Assembly: GCA_001803875.1 (NCBI GenBank)
Contig: MHEO01000053.1
Span: 9,787-24,949, forward strand
DNA length: 15,163 bases
Reading direction: 5' to 3'
Origin: Nitrospirae bacterium RIFCSPHIGHO2_01_FULL_66_17
GTDB taxonomy: Bacteria > Nitrospirota > Nitrospiria > 2-01-FULL-66-17
Below, piece after piece: positions 6,605 to 13,031 of the stretch; the stretch's first letter is position 1; each line of letters begins with the position of its first letter. The translations under genes were made by a program, and so were the position numbers. The notes beneath the pieces are model-generated. The model was not told the origin of the DNA. It ran no database searches and saw only the letters and a program-made list of their open reading frames with translations.

Positions 6605-7174
6605 GTGCTCGTGCGACGACTCAGCTCAGGATTCTTTACCGGAACGGCCGCGGCCTTCTTTGTCGGCACGTTCGCGGTCGGTGCGCCCACCATTGGGCTC
6701 AAGGCAACCGACGATCCTGAATTCTGCGTGTCCTGCCACACGATGAAGCACTTACTGGCGGAGACCGTCCAATCGCGCCACTATACGAACGCCGTGGGCG
6801 TCCGAGTCGGATGCCCGGACTGCCATGTACCGTACGACACGGCGTCGTATCTTCGAGTGAAGCTCTTGGCGGCCAAAGACGTGTTCTTCGAACTCGTTCG
6901 CCCCGCCAAGACCCCGGAGGAGTACGAACGCATCCGCCCGCGACTGGTCAAGACGGTCAGAGCGGACTTCCTCCGCAACGACAGCGCGGCCTGCAAGAAA
7001 TGTCACGGTTTCGATCACTTCGACGTCACGATCCGCGCCCACCAACGGGCAATCGAAGACAAGACGACCTGCGTTGCCTGCCACTACAACTTGGTGCACG
7101 GCGAGATGCCGTGGCCCGAAATGGAGCAAACCCTGGAGCACGAGGTCCAGGCCGAGGCCACGGGCGATGGATAA
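6605..7174 (+). CDS. NapC/NirT/NrfH-family membrane-anchored tetraheme cytochrome c
   Basis: The product has about 189 residues. One N-terminal hydrophobic helix (about 8-31, SSGFFTGTAAAFFVGTFAVG) would anchor it in the inner membrane with the haem domain in the periplasm. Four CxxCH sites are visible: CVSCH 41-45, CPDCH 70-74, CKKCH 130-134 and CVACH 156-160. The first is CHxM, as in NrfH where Met ligates haem 1. DPEFCVSCHTMK, GCPDCHVP and NDSAACKKCH are typical of the NapC/NirT family, which oxidises quinol and passes electrons to periplasmic partners. No terminal reductase follows; instead a monoheme cytochrome and an outer-membrane cytochrome-porin do. There is no ATG start. A GGAG at 6597-6600 favours GTG 6605 (4 bases away) or GTG 6611 (10 bases); TTG 6602 and 6581 are less likely. 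Confidence 0.9.
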   Translation: MLVRRLSSGFFTGTAAAFFVGTFAVGAPTIGLKATDDPEFCVSCHTMKHLLAETVQSRHYTNAVGVRVGCPDCHVPYDTASYLRVKLLAAKDVFFELVRPAKTPEEYERIRPRLVKTVRADFLRNDSAACKKCHGFDHFDVTIRAHQRAIEDKTTCVACHYNLVHGEMPWPEMEQTLEHEVQAEATGDG

Positions 7175-7646
7175 GGCGTCGAAGCGTCGGGATCCGATAC
7201 ACCCCATCCGAGCGCTGATGGTGGGTGCAGGCCTCGTCGCGCTGTTCTGGTCGATGCCGTCTTCCGGAGCCGAGCGCACCACCCCCACGGCTCCCCCTGA
7301 ATTTCTCGCCCTCAAGAATCCCGTGCCGGTTACGCCCGAGGCCCTCGGCGACGCCGCGCTGCTCTATAAGAAGAAGTGCAAGAAGTGCCACGGTGCGGAC
7401 GGCAAGGGACGCGGCAGCGCCACGAAAGGCATGAAGATCAAACCTCGGGACTATACCGATGGAAAGCTGATGTCCACCTTGGTGGACGGACAACTCGTCT
7501 GGATCATCCTCAATGGCAGCGACCGCGAGACCACCGAGATGGAAGGCTTCAACGGCAAGATCACGGATGCGGAGGCGTGGAACCTGGTGCATTACATCCG
7601 GAGCTTTGCGCACAACCGCAATAACCAGGAGGAAGGTGTTCGATGA
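7167..7646 (+). CDS. Periplasmic class I monoheme cytochrome c
   Basis: This is a 159-residue precursor. The N-terminus has a basic region followed by a hydrophobic core (about 16-30) and a likely cleavage after PSSGA (residue 35), a Sec signal for periplasmic export. The single haem site is CKKCH at 71-75, followed by GADGKGRG as in small c6/c553-like cytochromes. The probable distal ligand is Met125 in TEMEGF. The C-terminal helix AWNLVHYIRSF completes a class I fold. It would act as an electron shuttle between the inner-membrane tetraheme protein and the outer-membrane cytochrome-porin. The ATG at 7167 overlaps the preceding gene by 8 bases; the frame stays open to 7074, but that part lacks a signal peptide. 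The stop overlaps the next ATG (ATGA). Confidence 0.88.
   Translation: MDKASKRRDPIHPIRALMVGAGLVALFWSMPSSGAERTTPTAPPEFLALKNPVPVTPEALGDAALLYKKKCKKCHGADGKGRGSATKGMKIKPRDYTDGKLMSTLVDGQLVWIILNGSDRETTEMEGFNGKITDAEAWNLVHYIRSFAHNRNNQEEGVR
7627..7632 (+). promoter_or_regulatory. strong ribosome binding site of the cytochrome-porin gene
   Basis: A perfect AGGAGG lies ten bases before the ATG at 7643, within the end of the monoheme cytochrome gene. It is the best Shine-Dalgarno in the cassette. It suggests the outer-membrane component is translated strongly in its own right, not only through the ATGA overlap. Confidence 0.7.
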
Positions 7647-8902
7647 AAAAGCTATTGGTGTTCTCCATGTTCACACTGCTCTCGATTTCGGGCCTGTTCG
7701 CGCTGTTGGCCACGGAAGCTGAGGCAATCCCGGCCTTTTCACGGCAGATCGAAAAAAACTGCACGGTCTGCCACGTGGCGTTCCCGAAACTCAACGAAAC
7801 GGGACGAATCTTCCAGGCAAACGGCTTTCGCTTCCCGGACGACGAAGAGTGGCAAGACGTCAAAGACATGGCGAGCCTGCCGGTCTCGGCCGAAATCGAA
7901 TTCGAGGTTTACCGTAACAGCGATGACGGTGCAACCGGCGCCAAGAAGAAAGTGGAGTCCGACGCGTTAGTGGAGGAACTGGAACTCTTGGCCGGCGCAC
8001 CGCTGGGGAAAGATGGGAAGGTGTCGGTCTTCGGAACCCTCGCGGTGGAACAAGAGAATAACCAGAAAGTCGATGCCGAGTACGCCACCGCCTTGGGCAC
8101 GACGTTCATCCAGATCAACGACCTCGTCGGCGGCACCGGCAAGGGCCTCCTCAACGCCCGGGCGGGCCAGTGGGACATCGCGTTACCATTTCTCTCGCAC
8201 AGCCAGCGGGTGATCAAGAACCGGTACCTCGCCCAGAAACCGCTGGGGGTGCTCGGCAGCGGCGACGGCAGCGACGAACTCGTTCGCCGCGCGGTCGAGC
8301 TTAACGGCCAAATCGCGGCGGCCGATGATTCCGGTATGCCCACGCATCGGTACGCCGTCGGACTGATTCGCAACGACTACGAGAACCGCGCCTTGTCGGC
8401 CACCCCGCCCGCCACCGAAGAATCGGCCCGGAAAGACCGTTTGGCGAAACCCGGGGTCTACGGCAGCTACACCGTCACGCTGGCAGAACAAGTCTCATTG
8501 GGCGTCATCTACAAGAGGGACGTGACGAACGAGACCACGGCCGTCGATCCGCCCTCGGTGGCCTTGAACAAGTATGGCGTGGCGTCGGAACTCACCATAG
8601 GCCCCGTCATCGGCACGCTCGGGTATTTTGCCGGTGAGACCGCGAACAATCTCGATTACGACAACTGGCTCATCGAGGTGTTGTTCGTGCCCAATAAGAA
8701 GGTCGTGTTGGGCGCGCGCTATGACCAGTTGACGCGTGAACAGTTCAATCCCGCCATCGAAACGACGTTCACCGCTCGGTACAACATCTTGAGCAACGTG
8801 TACACGCTGGTCGAGTACCGACTGCGCCAGGACGACACCAATATCGCAGGGAGCAACGACGCGCAGCGACGCGGGCGGTTCTACCTCGTCGCCTTGTTCT
8901 GA
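7643..8902 (+). CDS. Outer-membrane porin with N-terminal monoheme c site (Cyc2-like)
   Basis: The 419-residue precursor has a Sec signal (KKLLVFSMFTLLSISGLFALLA) cut probably after AEA (residue 28). The mature N-terminus starts IPAFSRQIEKNC. One haem site, CTVCH (40-44), is followed by AFPKLNETGRIFQANGF. This resembles the fused cytochrome-porin Cyc2 of Fe(II) oxidisers (PxFARQ, CxxCH, FPxL, FGRxF pattern). The remaining about 360 residues lack hydrophobic helices, show alternating-strand sequence and end in GRFYLVALF, a C-terminal aromatic signature of outer-membrane barrels. The length agrees with Cyc2 (roughly 400-450). The likely role is electron transfer between the cell surface and the periplasmic cytochrome next door. 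It is not certain that it belongs to Cyc2 proper: other barrel proteins share the N-terminal haem motif, and the substrate (Fe(II), Mn(II), another donor or an acceptor) cannot be told. A strong terminator follows. Confidence 0.8.
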   Translation: MKKLLVFSMFTLLSISGLFALLATEAEAIPAFSRQIEKNCTVCHVAFPKLNETGRIFQANGFRFPDDEEWQDVKDMASLPVSAEIEFEVYRNSDDGATGAKKKVESDALVEELELLAGAPLGKDGKVSVFGTLAVEQENNQKVDAEYATALGTTFIQINDLVGGTGKGLLNARAGQWDIALPFLSHSQRVIKNRYLAQKPLGVLGSGDGSDELVRRAVELNGQIAAADDSGMPTHRYAVGLIRNDYENRALSATPPATEESARKDRLAKPGVYGSYTVTLAEQVSLGVIYKRDVTNETTAVDPPSVALNKYGVASELTIGPVIGTLGYFAGETANNLDYDNWLIEVLFVPNKKVVLGARYDQLTREQFNPAIETTFTARYNILSNVYTLVEYRLRQDDTNIAGSNDAQRRGRFYLVALF

Positions 8903-8926
8903 TCTCCCCGCTGCGAGAGCCGTACC

Positions 8927-8962
8927 GATGAGGGGCCGTCCGTGGACGGCCCCTCATCTTTT
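8927..8962 (+). terminator. Rho-independent terminator of the cytochrome cassette
   Basis: A perfect 14-bp stem, GATGAGGGGCCGTC (8927-8940) with its complement at 8945-8958, closes a 4-base loop and is followed directly by TTTT. It lies 24 bases after the stop of the cytochrome-porin gene and separates the cassette from the next transcription unit. Confidence 0.9.
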
Positions 8963-8990
8963 GACCGATAGCCTGGACCGGAATGCGTTG

Positions 8991-9019
8991 TTGTAATTGA
9001 AGACCGGCTCTGTTAAGAT
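8991..9019 (+). promoter_or_regulatory. sigma-70-like promoter for the Yip1-pyrE unit
   Basis: TTGTAA (8991-8996, 4/6), a 17-base spacer, then TAAGAT (9014-9019, 5/6). The start would be near 9026, leaving a leader of about 24 bases that carries a run of seven T residues and no clear Shine-Dalgarno. It sits just after the strong terminator, where a new promoter is expected. Confidence 0.5.
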
Positions 9020-9049
9020 GGGCGACGGTTTTTTTGCTCCCGCTCTCCT

Positions 9050-9610
9050 ATGGTGCTCATCAATCGAATGATCCGCGCGGCGCGGCTCGACGCCGCGCTG
9101 TATGAAGAGGTCGAGGCGGATCGCCGGGCCACGGGACAGGCGGCGGGCGTCGTGGTGCTCTCCGGCGTGGCCGCGGGTATCGGCGCCCTCGCGTGGGGCG
9201 GCCTCCAGGCCGTCGCGGTCGGCGTGGTCGGCGCCGTGGGGGGCTGGCTCATCTGGGCCCTGCTGACGTACGCGATCGGGGTGAAGCTCTTCCCCGAGCC
9301 GGAAACCCGCTCCGACCTGGGCGAGCTGTTTCGGACGATCGGCTTCGCGAGCGCGCCGGGCGTGGTGCGGGTGCTCGGGCTCATTCCCGGCGCGAGGGAC
9401 GGCGTGTTCCTGGTCGCCGCGGTCTGGATGCTGGTCGCGATGGTCGTGGCGGTCCGCCAGGCGCTGGACTACCGCAGCACGTCGCGGGCCGTTGGTGTCT
9501 GCGCCCTCGGCTGGTTGATCCAGGCCGTCGTCTTCGTGTTCCTGCTGCGCGCGCAGGGCCTCGATCCGACCCAGATGGGTCGCGCGCCGATCGGAACCTC
9601 GACGCCGTGA
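9050..9610 (+). CDS. Yip1-family membrane protein
   Basis: The 186-residue protein has a cytoplasmic N-terminus carrying LYEEVEADRRATGQA, then about five hydrophobic helices spanning roughly 30-175. This arrangement, with an acidic stretch before the first helix and short loops such as LFPEPETRSDLGELFRTIGFASAPG, resembles the bacterial Yip1/YIF1 family (PF04893). The role of these proteins in bacteria is not established. The ATG at 9050 has no obvious ribosome site in its short pyrimidine-rich leader; ATG 9068 is an alternative with no better signal. The stop shares one base with the pyrE start (TGATG), so pyrE translation is likely coupled to it. The family assignment rests on topology and general likeness. 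Confidence 0.72.
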   Translation: MVLINRMIRAARLDAALYEEVEADRRATGQAAGVVVLSGVAAGIGALAWGGLQAVAVGVVGAVGGWLIWALLTYAIGVKLFPEPETRSDLGELFRTIGFASAPGVVRVLGLIPGARDGVFLVAAVWMLVAMVVAVRQALDYRSTSRAVGVCALGWLIQAVVFVFLLRAQGLDPTQMGRAPIGTSTP

Positions 9611-10176
9611 TGGAACGACACGAACGCCTCGGCATCCGCCACCAGGTCCTCAAGAAACTGCGCGACGCCTTCCTCTACAGCAGCGAACCGACGTTCACGC
9701 TCTCGTCCGGCCGCAAGAGCCGCTACTATATCGACTGCAAGAAGGTGACGCTCGATCCCGAGGGCGCCTTCCTCATCGCGCGCCTGGTGCTGGACGCGAT
9801 CGCCGTCGACGAGGTCGACGCGATCGGCGGCATGACGCTGGGCGCCGACCCGATCGCGGTCGCGGTCGCGGTGGTCAGCTACCAGGAAGACCGGCCGATC
9901 GCGGCCTTCGTCGTCCGCAAGGAACCCAAGGCCCACGGCGCCACCTCATACATCGAGGGCAACCTCCCGCGGGGTTCGCGCATCGTGGTGGTCGACGACG
10001 TACTCACCAGCGGCGCGTCGACCGAGCGCACCATCGGCATCCTCAAGGAAGCCGGCTGCGTCATCGTCAAGGTCCTCGCGCTGGTGGACCGCAAGGAAGG
10101 CGGCCGCGACCGACTCGCCGCGGCGGGGTATCCGATCGACTCGCTGTTCACCATCGAGGACCTGCTCAAGGCCTGA
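9610..10176 (+). CDS. pyrE: Orotate phosphoribosyltransferase
   Basis: The 188-residue enzyme converts orotate and PRPP to orotidine monophosphate, the penultimate step of UMP synthesis. The PRPP-binding signature IVVVDDVLTSGAST is at about 125-138. Family features are LSSGRKSRYYIDCKKVTLDPEG (31-52), GGMTLGADPIA (73-83) and VVRKEPKAHG (101-110), whose lysines and histidine line the flexible catalytic loop. The length is in the short OPRT class. The ATG at 9610 overlaps the Yip1 stop by one base. The frame is open much further upstream, but that portion only mirrors the Yip1 gene and has no OPRT homology. No other pyrimidine gene is present in the window. Confidence 0.95.
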   Translation: MERHERLGIRHQVLKKLRDAFLYSSEPTFTLSSGRKSRYYIDCKKVTLDPEGAFLIARLVLDAIAVDEVDAIGGMTLGADPIAVAVAVVSYQEDRPIAAFVVRKEPKAHGATSYIEGNLPRGSRIVVVDDVLTSGASTERTIGILKEAGCVIVKVLALVDRKEGGRDRLAAAGYPIDSLFTIEDLLKA

Positions 10177-10227
10177 GCACCGGAGCGCCCATCCCCCCGG
10201 GTGGACGTGCGGGCCGTGAACCCGATG

Positions 10228-10236
10228 TGTTTTAAT
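10228..10236 (+). promoter_or_regulatory. possible extended -10 upstream of the 61-codon ORF
   Basis: TGtTTTAAT fits an extended -10 (TGnTATAAT with one change) in an A/T-rich patch of an otherwise G+C-rich gap. No -35 is evident. It would start transcription about 35 bases before the GTG at 10277. Confidence 0.28.
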
Positions 10237-10276
10237 AGGTCCATGGTTTCCCTCGCACATCGATCGGCCCACTGAC

Positions 10277-10462
10277 GTGATCCGCATCCTCTTTCACCCC
10301 GTCGTCCTGCTCCTGATCGCGGTGGTTGTGATCGGCCTCTGGCGGTGGTCCAGGCGCGTGAACCTCCGGGTCGGGTTGACCCGTCCCCCGACCCCTCGGG
10401 AGTGGGCATTCATCGCCCTCGCGGTCCAGCTTCTCCGCCGGTTCCTCAGATTACGGCTTTAA
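10277..10462 (+). CDS. Possible small single-pass membrane peptide (hypothetical)
   Basis: A 61-codon frame starts at GTG with a hydrophobic stretch (residues 2-22, IRILFHPVVLLLIAVVVIGLW). A strongly basic segment follows (RWSRRVNLRV) and the end is Arg/Leu-rich (LLRRFLRLRL). The pattern is what a small inner-membrane peptide would look like, and a possible extended -10 and a downstream hairpin frame it. Against it, there is no Shine-Dalgarno before the GTG and no family I recognise. It could be an annotation artefact. Confidence 0.4.
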   Translation: MIRILFHPVVLLLIAVVVIGLWRWSRRVNLRVGLTRPPTPREWAFIALAVQLLRRFLRLRL

Positions 10463-10468
10463 TTCTTG

Positions 10469-10509
10469 AAATCCCCCCCTTTGGAAAAGGGGGGCACGGG
10501 GGGATTTTT
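10469..10509. repeat. C-rich/G-rich hairpin repeat, terminator-like
   Basis: AAATCCCCCC (10469-10478) pairs with GGGGGGATTT (10498-10507). Inside it, CCCCCCTTT (10474-10482) can instead pair with AAAGGGGGG (10486-10494) around a 3-base loop. Five T residues (10505-10509) follow the G-run, so on the plus strand it could also end transcription. The sequence resembles a dispersed repeat (AAATCCCCC...GGGGGATTT) common in many environmental Gram-negative genomes; that likeness is recalled, as only one copy is here. Confidence 0.55.
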
Positions 10510-10588
10510 CCATCAGCCAGTGGATTCCCCCAACGCTGGCGATCACACAGCCATTGGGTGTATGCTCAACAAAGATGCAGGAGGGGGT

Positions 10589-10840
10589 ATGAGCAAGAAG
10601 CCGAAAGAGGATGCCGCTCCACGCAGGGACGGTGACGCCGAGACAACACCGCGCGCGCTTCCCATGGTCCCCGCGAGCGACCCCAAGCCGGCGTCGAAGA
10701 CCCCATCGACCGAGAACACGGACGCGGACCCCCTGGCCAAGTGGCGGGCGGCGCGGGAGATGGAAGAGGAGATGAGCGACGTGTTCGATGAGGACCGCGT
10801 CACCCACCGCCACGGGGATACCGAGCCCGAAGCGGATTGA
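10589..10840 (+). CDS. Small acidic, probably disordered hypothetical protein
   Basis: The 83-residue product has no hydrophobic segment. It begins with a charged stretch (SKKPKEDAAPRRDGDAE), continues with a Pro/Ser/Thr-rich middle and ends in a charged helix-like part (LAKWRAAREMEEEMSDVFDEDRV) with a His/Asp/Glu tail. I do not recognise a family. The best evidence that it is real is AGGAGG (10579-10584), four bases before the ATG. The frame extends upstream to TTG 10466, but that part runs through the hairpin repeat. The next gene starts 47 bases after the stop in the same direction. Confidence 0.55.
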   Translation: MSKKPKEDAAPRRDGDAETTPRALPMVPASDPKPASKTPSTENTDADPLAKWRAAREMEEEMSDVFDEDRVTHRHGDTEPEAD

Positions 10841-10887
10841 CCCCGCCCGCTTTCCACCGCTCCGGCCGCCGTGATATTCTGAGGCCC

Positions 10888-12150
10888 ATGATGAGACGCG
10901 GGATCCGCGCATCGCTCCCGGCGCTCGCCGTGGCGCTCGCCCTCACGGGCTGCGCGGCCCCGCGCGGCGCGCAGCCTCCACCCGGACACCCCCCGGCCCC
11001 GTCGGCGGCCAGGACGTTTTCCCCCGATCTCGGCGAGTCGCCGTATCGCACGCTCGATGGACTGGCCGAGGGAGCGATCCTGCACGTACCGACCGGCGTC
11101 GAGTTGACGCGCGTGCAGCTCTTCGACCTCCTGGCCGGCGCCCGCGTCATCTACGTGGGCGAGTCCCACAACAACATCCGACACCACCGCGTCCAGTTGG
11201 ACATTTTGCGGATGCTCGCCGACCGGTTTCCCGGCAAGGTGGCGGTCGGCATGGAGATGTTCCAGCGCCCGTCCCAGCCCGACCTCGACCGCTGGAGCCG
11301 CGGCGAACTCGACGAGCCGGCGTTCCAGACGGTCTGGTACGAGAACTGGACCGAGGACTACGATTATTATCGCGACATCCTGACCTTCATCCGGGACCGC
11401 CGGATTCCCCTGCTGGCGCTCAACGCCTCCGAGCGCACCGCGCGCGCGCTCGCTGAGGGCGGCCAGTCCGCCCTCCCGGCGGATGAGCGCCCCCTGATTC
11501 CCGACATCGACACCAGCGACCCGTTCCACCGCCGGCAGATGGAGGCCGTGTTCGGCGCGCACGCCAAGGGCGCGGGTTTCGAGGCGTTCTATCGCACGAT
11601 GCTCTTGTGGGATGAGACGATGGCCCAGACCGTGGCGGATTTCGTGACGGGCCCGGCCGGCCGGGACAAGACGCTCGTCGTGTTCGCGGGCGGCGGCCAC
11701 GTGGCGCACGGCTTCGGCATCCCGCGGCGGGCGTTCCGCCGGGCGCCCGTCCCCTACGTCACGGTCGTGCCCCACACCCCCATCGCGGAGGCGCCGGCCG
11801 ATCGTCCCGACCTCGTGATGAACGTTGAGCCCGTCGCGCTGCCGCTCCCCGTGGCCGACATCGTCTGGGCGACCGGCTACGAGGACCTCGAGGGCTCCAA
11901 GGTGCGCCTGGGCGTCCGGATCGAGGCGGGGAACGGCGGCGTGGTGGTCAACGGCGTGGAGGCCGATTCGGCCGCGGCGCGCGCCGGCGTGCGGGAGGGC
12001 GACCTGATCGTGTCGGTGGACGGCCAGGCCATCCGCAAGCCCGCCGATCTGGTGCGCCGGATCCGTGCCCACCATCCCGGCGACCGCGCGAGCCTCGGGG
12101 TCGCCCGCGGAGCGGAAACCCTCACGATCGACGTGTCCTGGCCGCCGTGA
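10888..12150 (+). CDS. ChaN-family lipoprotein with C-terminal PDZ domain
   Basis: The 420-residue protein has a basic N-terminus, a hydrophobic core and a lipobox LTGC with Cys22, so it is probably a lipoprotein. Residues about 70-310 match the ChaN/haem-binding uptake family (PF04187): VIYVGESHNNIRHHRVQLDIL (87 onward), VGMEMFQRP and the later VVFAGGGHVAHGFG. ChaN proteins bind haem and are linked to iron uptake, though members lacking haem binding also exist. Residues about 339-420 form a PDZ domain (VVVNGVEADSAAARAGVREG, then GDLIVSVDGQ), which would bind peptide or protein C-termini. ATG 10888 follows a GAGG at 10881-10884; ATG 10891 is equally possible. The frame is open back to GTG 10837, before the lipoprotein signal. 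The stop overlaps the next start (GTGA). Confidence 0.87.
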   Translation: MMRRGIRASLPALAVALALTGCAAPRGAQPPPGHPPAPSAARTFSPDLGESPYRTLDGLAEGAILHVPTGVELTRVQLFDLLAGARVIYVGESHNNIRHHRVQLDILRMLADRFPGKVAVGMEMFQRPSQPDLDRWSRGELDEPAFQTVWYENWTEDYDYYRDILTFIRDRRIPLLALNASERTARALAEGGQSALPADERPLIPDIDTSDPFHRRQMEAVFGAHAKGAGFEAFYRTMLLWDETMAQTVADFVTGPAGRDKTLVVFAGGGHVAHGFGIPRRAFRRAPVPYVTVVPHTPIAEAPADRPDLVMNVEPVALPLPVADIVWATGYEDLEGSKVRLGVRIEAGNGGVVVNGVEADSAAARAGVREGDLIVSVDGQAIRKPADLVRRIRAHHPGDRASLGVARGAETLTIDVSWPP

Positions 12151-13013
12151 CCGCGGAACCCACGCCCGCCACCCGCCCGACGGCTCCGGCGGGTGACCCG
12201 GGCGGCACGCTCTACCTCTTCCTCGTTTCCGACGCCACCGGCGAGACCGCCGTCCGGATGGCGGTGGCGGCACTTTCGCAATTCGAGAAGCGCGACGTGG
12301 TCACGGTCCGGCGCCCGCACGTCCGCACCGAGGAGCACCTCCGCGAGGTCGTGCTCGAGGCCGGCGCCGTCCACGGCACGATCCTGCACACGCTCGTTTC
12401 GGGTCCCAACCGCAAGCGCATGCTCGAGCTGACGCGCACCCACGGCGTGCCGGCGATCGACCTGATGGGCCCGCTCCTCGCCCACCTGGAAACGTTCTTC
12501 GGCTCGACGCCGAAGGCCGAGCCGGGCCTCCTCCACCGCATGGACGAGGAGTACGTCCGCCGGATCGAGGCGGTGCAGTTCGCGGTCGGCCACGACGACG
12601 GCCAGAGCGTCCAGACCCTGCACCAGTCCGACATCGTGCTGATCGGCGCCTCCCGCACGGGCAAGACCCCGTTGTCGATGTACATGGCGCAGTTCGGCTG
12701 GAAGGTCTCCAACGTCCCCATCATTCTGAATCTGGCGCCGCCGAAGGAGTTGTTCGCGATCGACCCGGCGAGGGTCGTGGGCCTGGTGATCTCGCCCGAC
12801 AAGTTGGCAATGATCCGTGCGGCCCGGGTGGAGAAGTTCCACCAACCCGACTTGCGGTACGCCCAGGCCGAGACGATCGCGCAGGAGCTCGACTACTGCC
12901 GGAGCCTGTTCGCCGCCCACCCCGCCTGGCGGGTGCTGGACGTCACCTCCCGCGCCGTCGAGGAAGTCGCTGCCGACATCATAAGCACCCTCGCGCGGCC
13001 GGGAAAGCGGTAG
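12147..13013 (+). CDS. PpsR-type kinase/pyrophosphorylase (DUF299), PEP synthase or PPDK regulator
   Basis: The 288-residue protein belongs to the DUF299 regulators (PSRP/RP1). These switch phosphoenolpyruvate synthase or pyruvate phosphate dikinase off by ADP-dependent phosphorylation and on again by phosphate-dependent removal. The first domain contains LVSDATGETA (26-35). The P-loop-like GASRTGKT (167-174) lies in IVLIGASRTGKTPLSMYMA, followed by NVPIILNLAPPKELF. These and the length fit the family well. The target enzyme is not in the window, so whether it acts on PpsA or PpdK is open. It starts at GTG 12147, four bases overlapping the ChaN-PDZ stop. It converges on corA with only 18 bases between the two stop codons and no visible terminator. 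Confidence 0.92.
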   Translation: MTAEPTPATRPTAPAGDPGGTLYLFLVSDATGETAVRMAVAALSQFEKRDVVTVRRPHVRTEEHLREVVLEAGAVHGTILHTLVSGPNRKRMLELTRTHGVPAIDLMGPLLAHLETFFGSTPKAEPGLLHRMDEEYVRRIEAVQFAVGHDDGQSVQTLHQSDIVLIGASRTGKTPLSMYMAQFGWKVSNVPIILNLAPPKELFAIDPARVVGLVISPDKLAMIRAARVEKFHQPDLRYAQAETIAQELDYCRSLFAAHPAWRVLDVTSRAVEEVAADIISTLARPGKR

Positions 13014-13031
13014 GAAAACGGGGACGGGGGG

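Noticed and set aside
10195..10216. CCATCC/GGGTGG hairpin after pyrE as a terminator
   Set aside because: The stem is short and needs a G-T pair, and no T-run follows.
10543..12273. 576-codon minus-strand frame opposite the ChaN-PDZ gene, and 11877-12920 minus opposite the DUF299 gene
   Set aside because: Low-complexity Arg/Gly/Asp-rich shadow translations with no family features. The plus-strand genes have clear motifs and ribosome sites.
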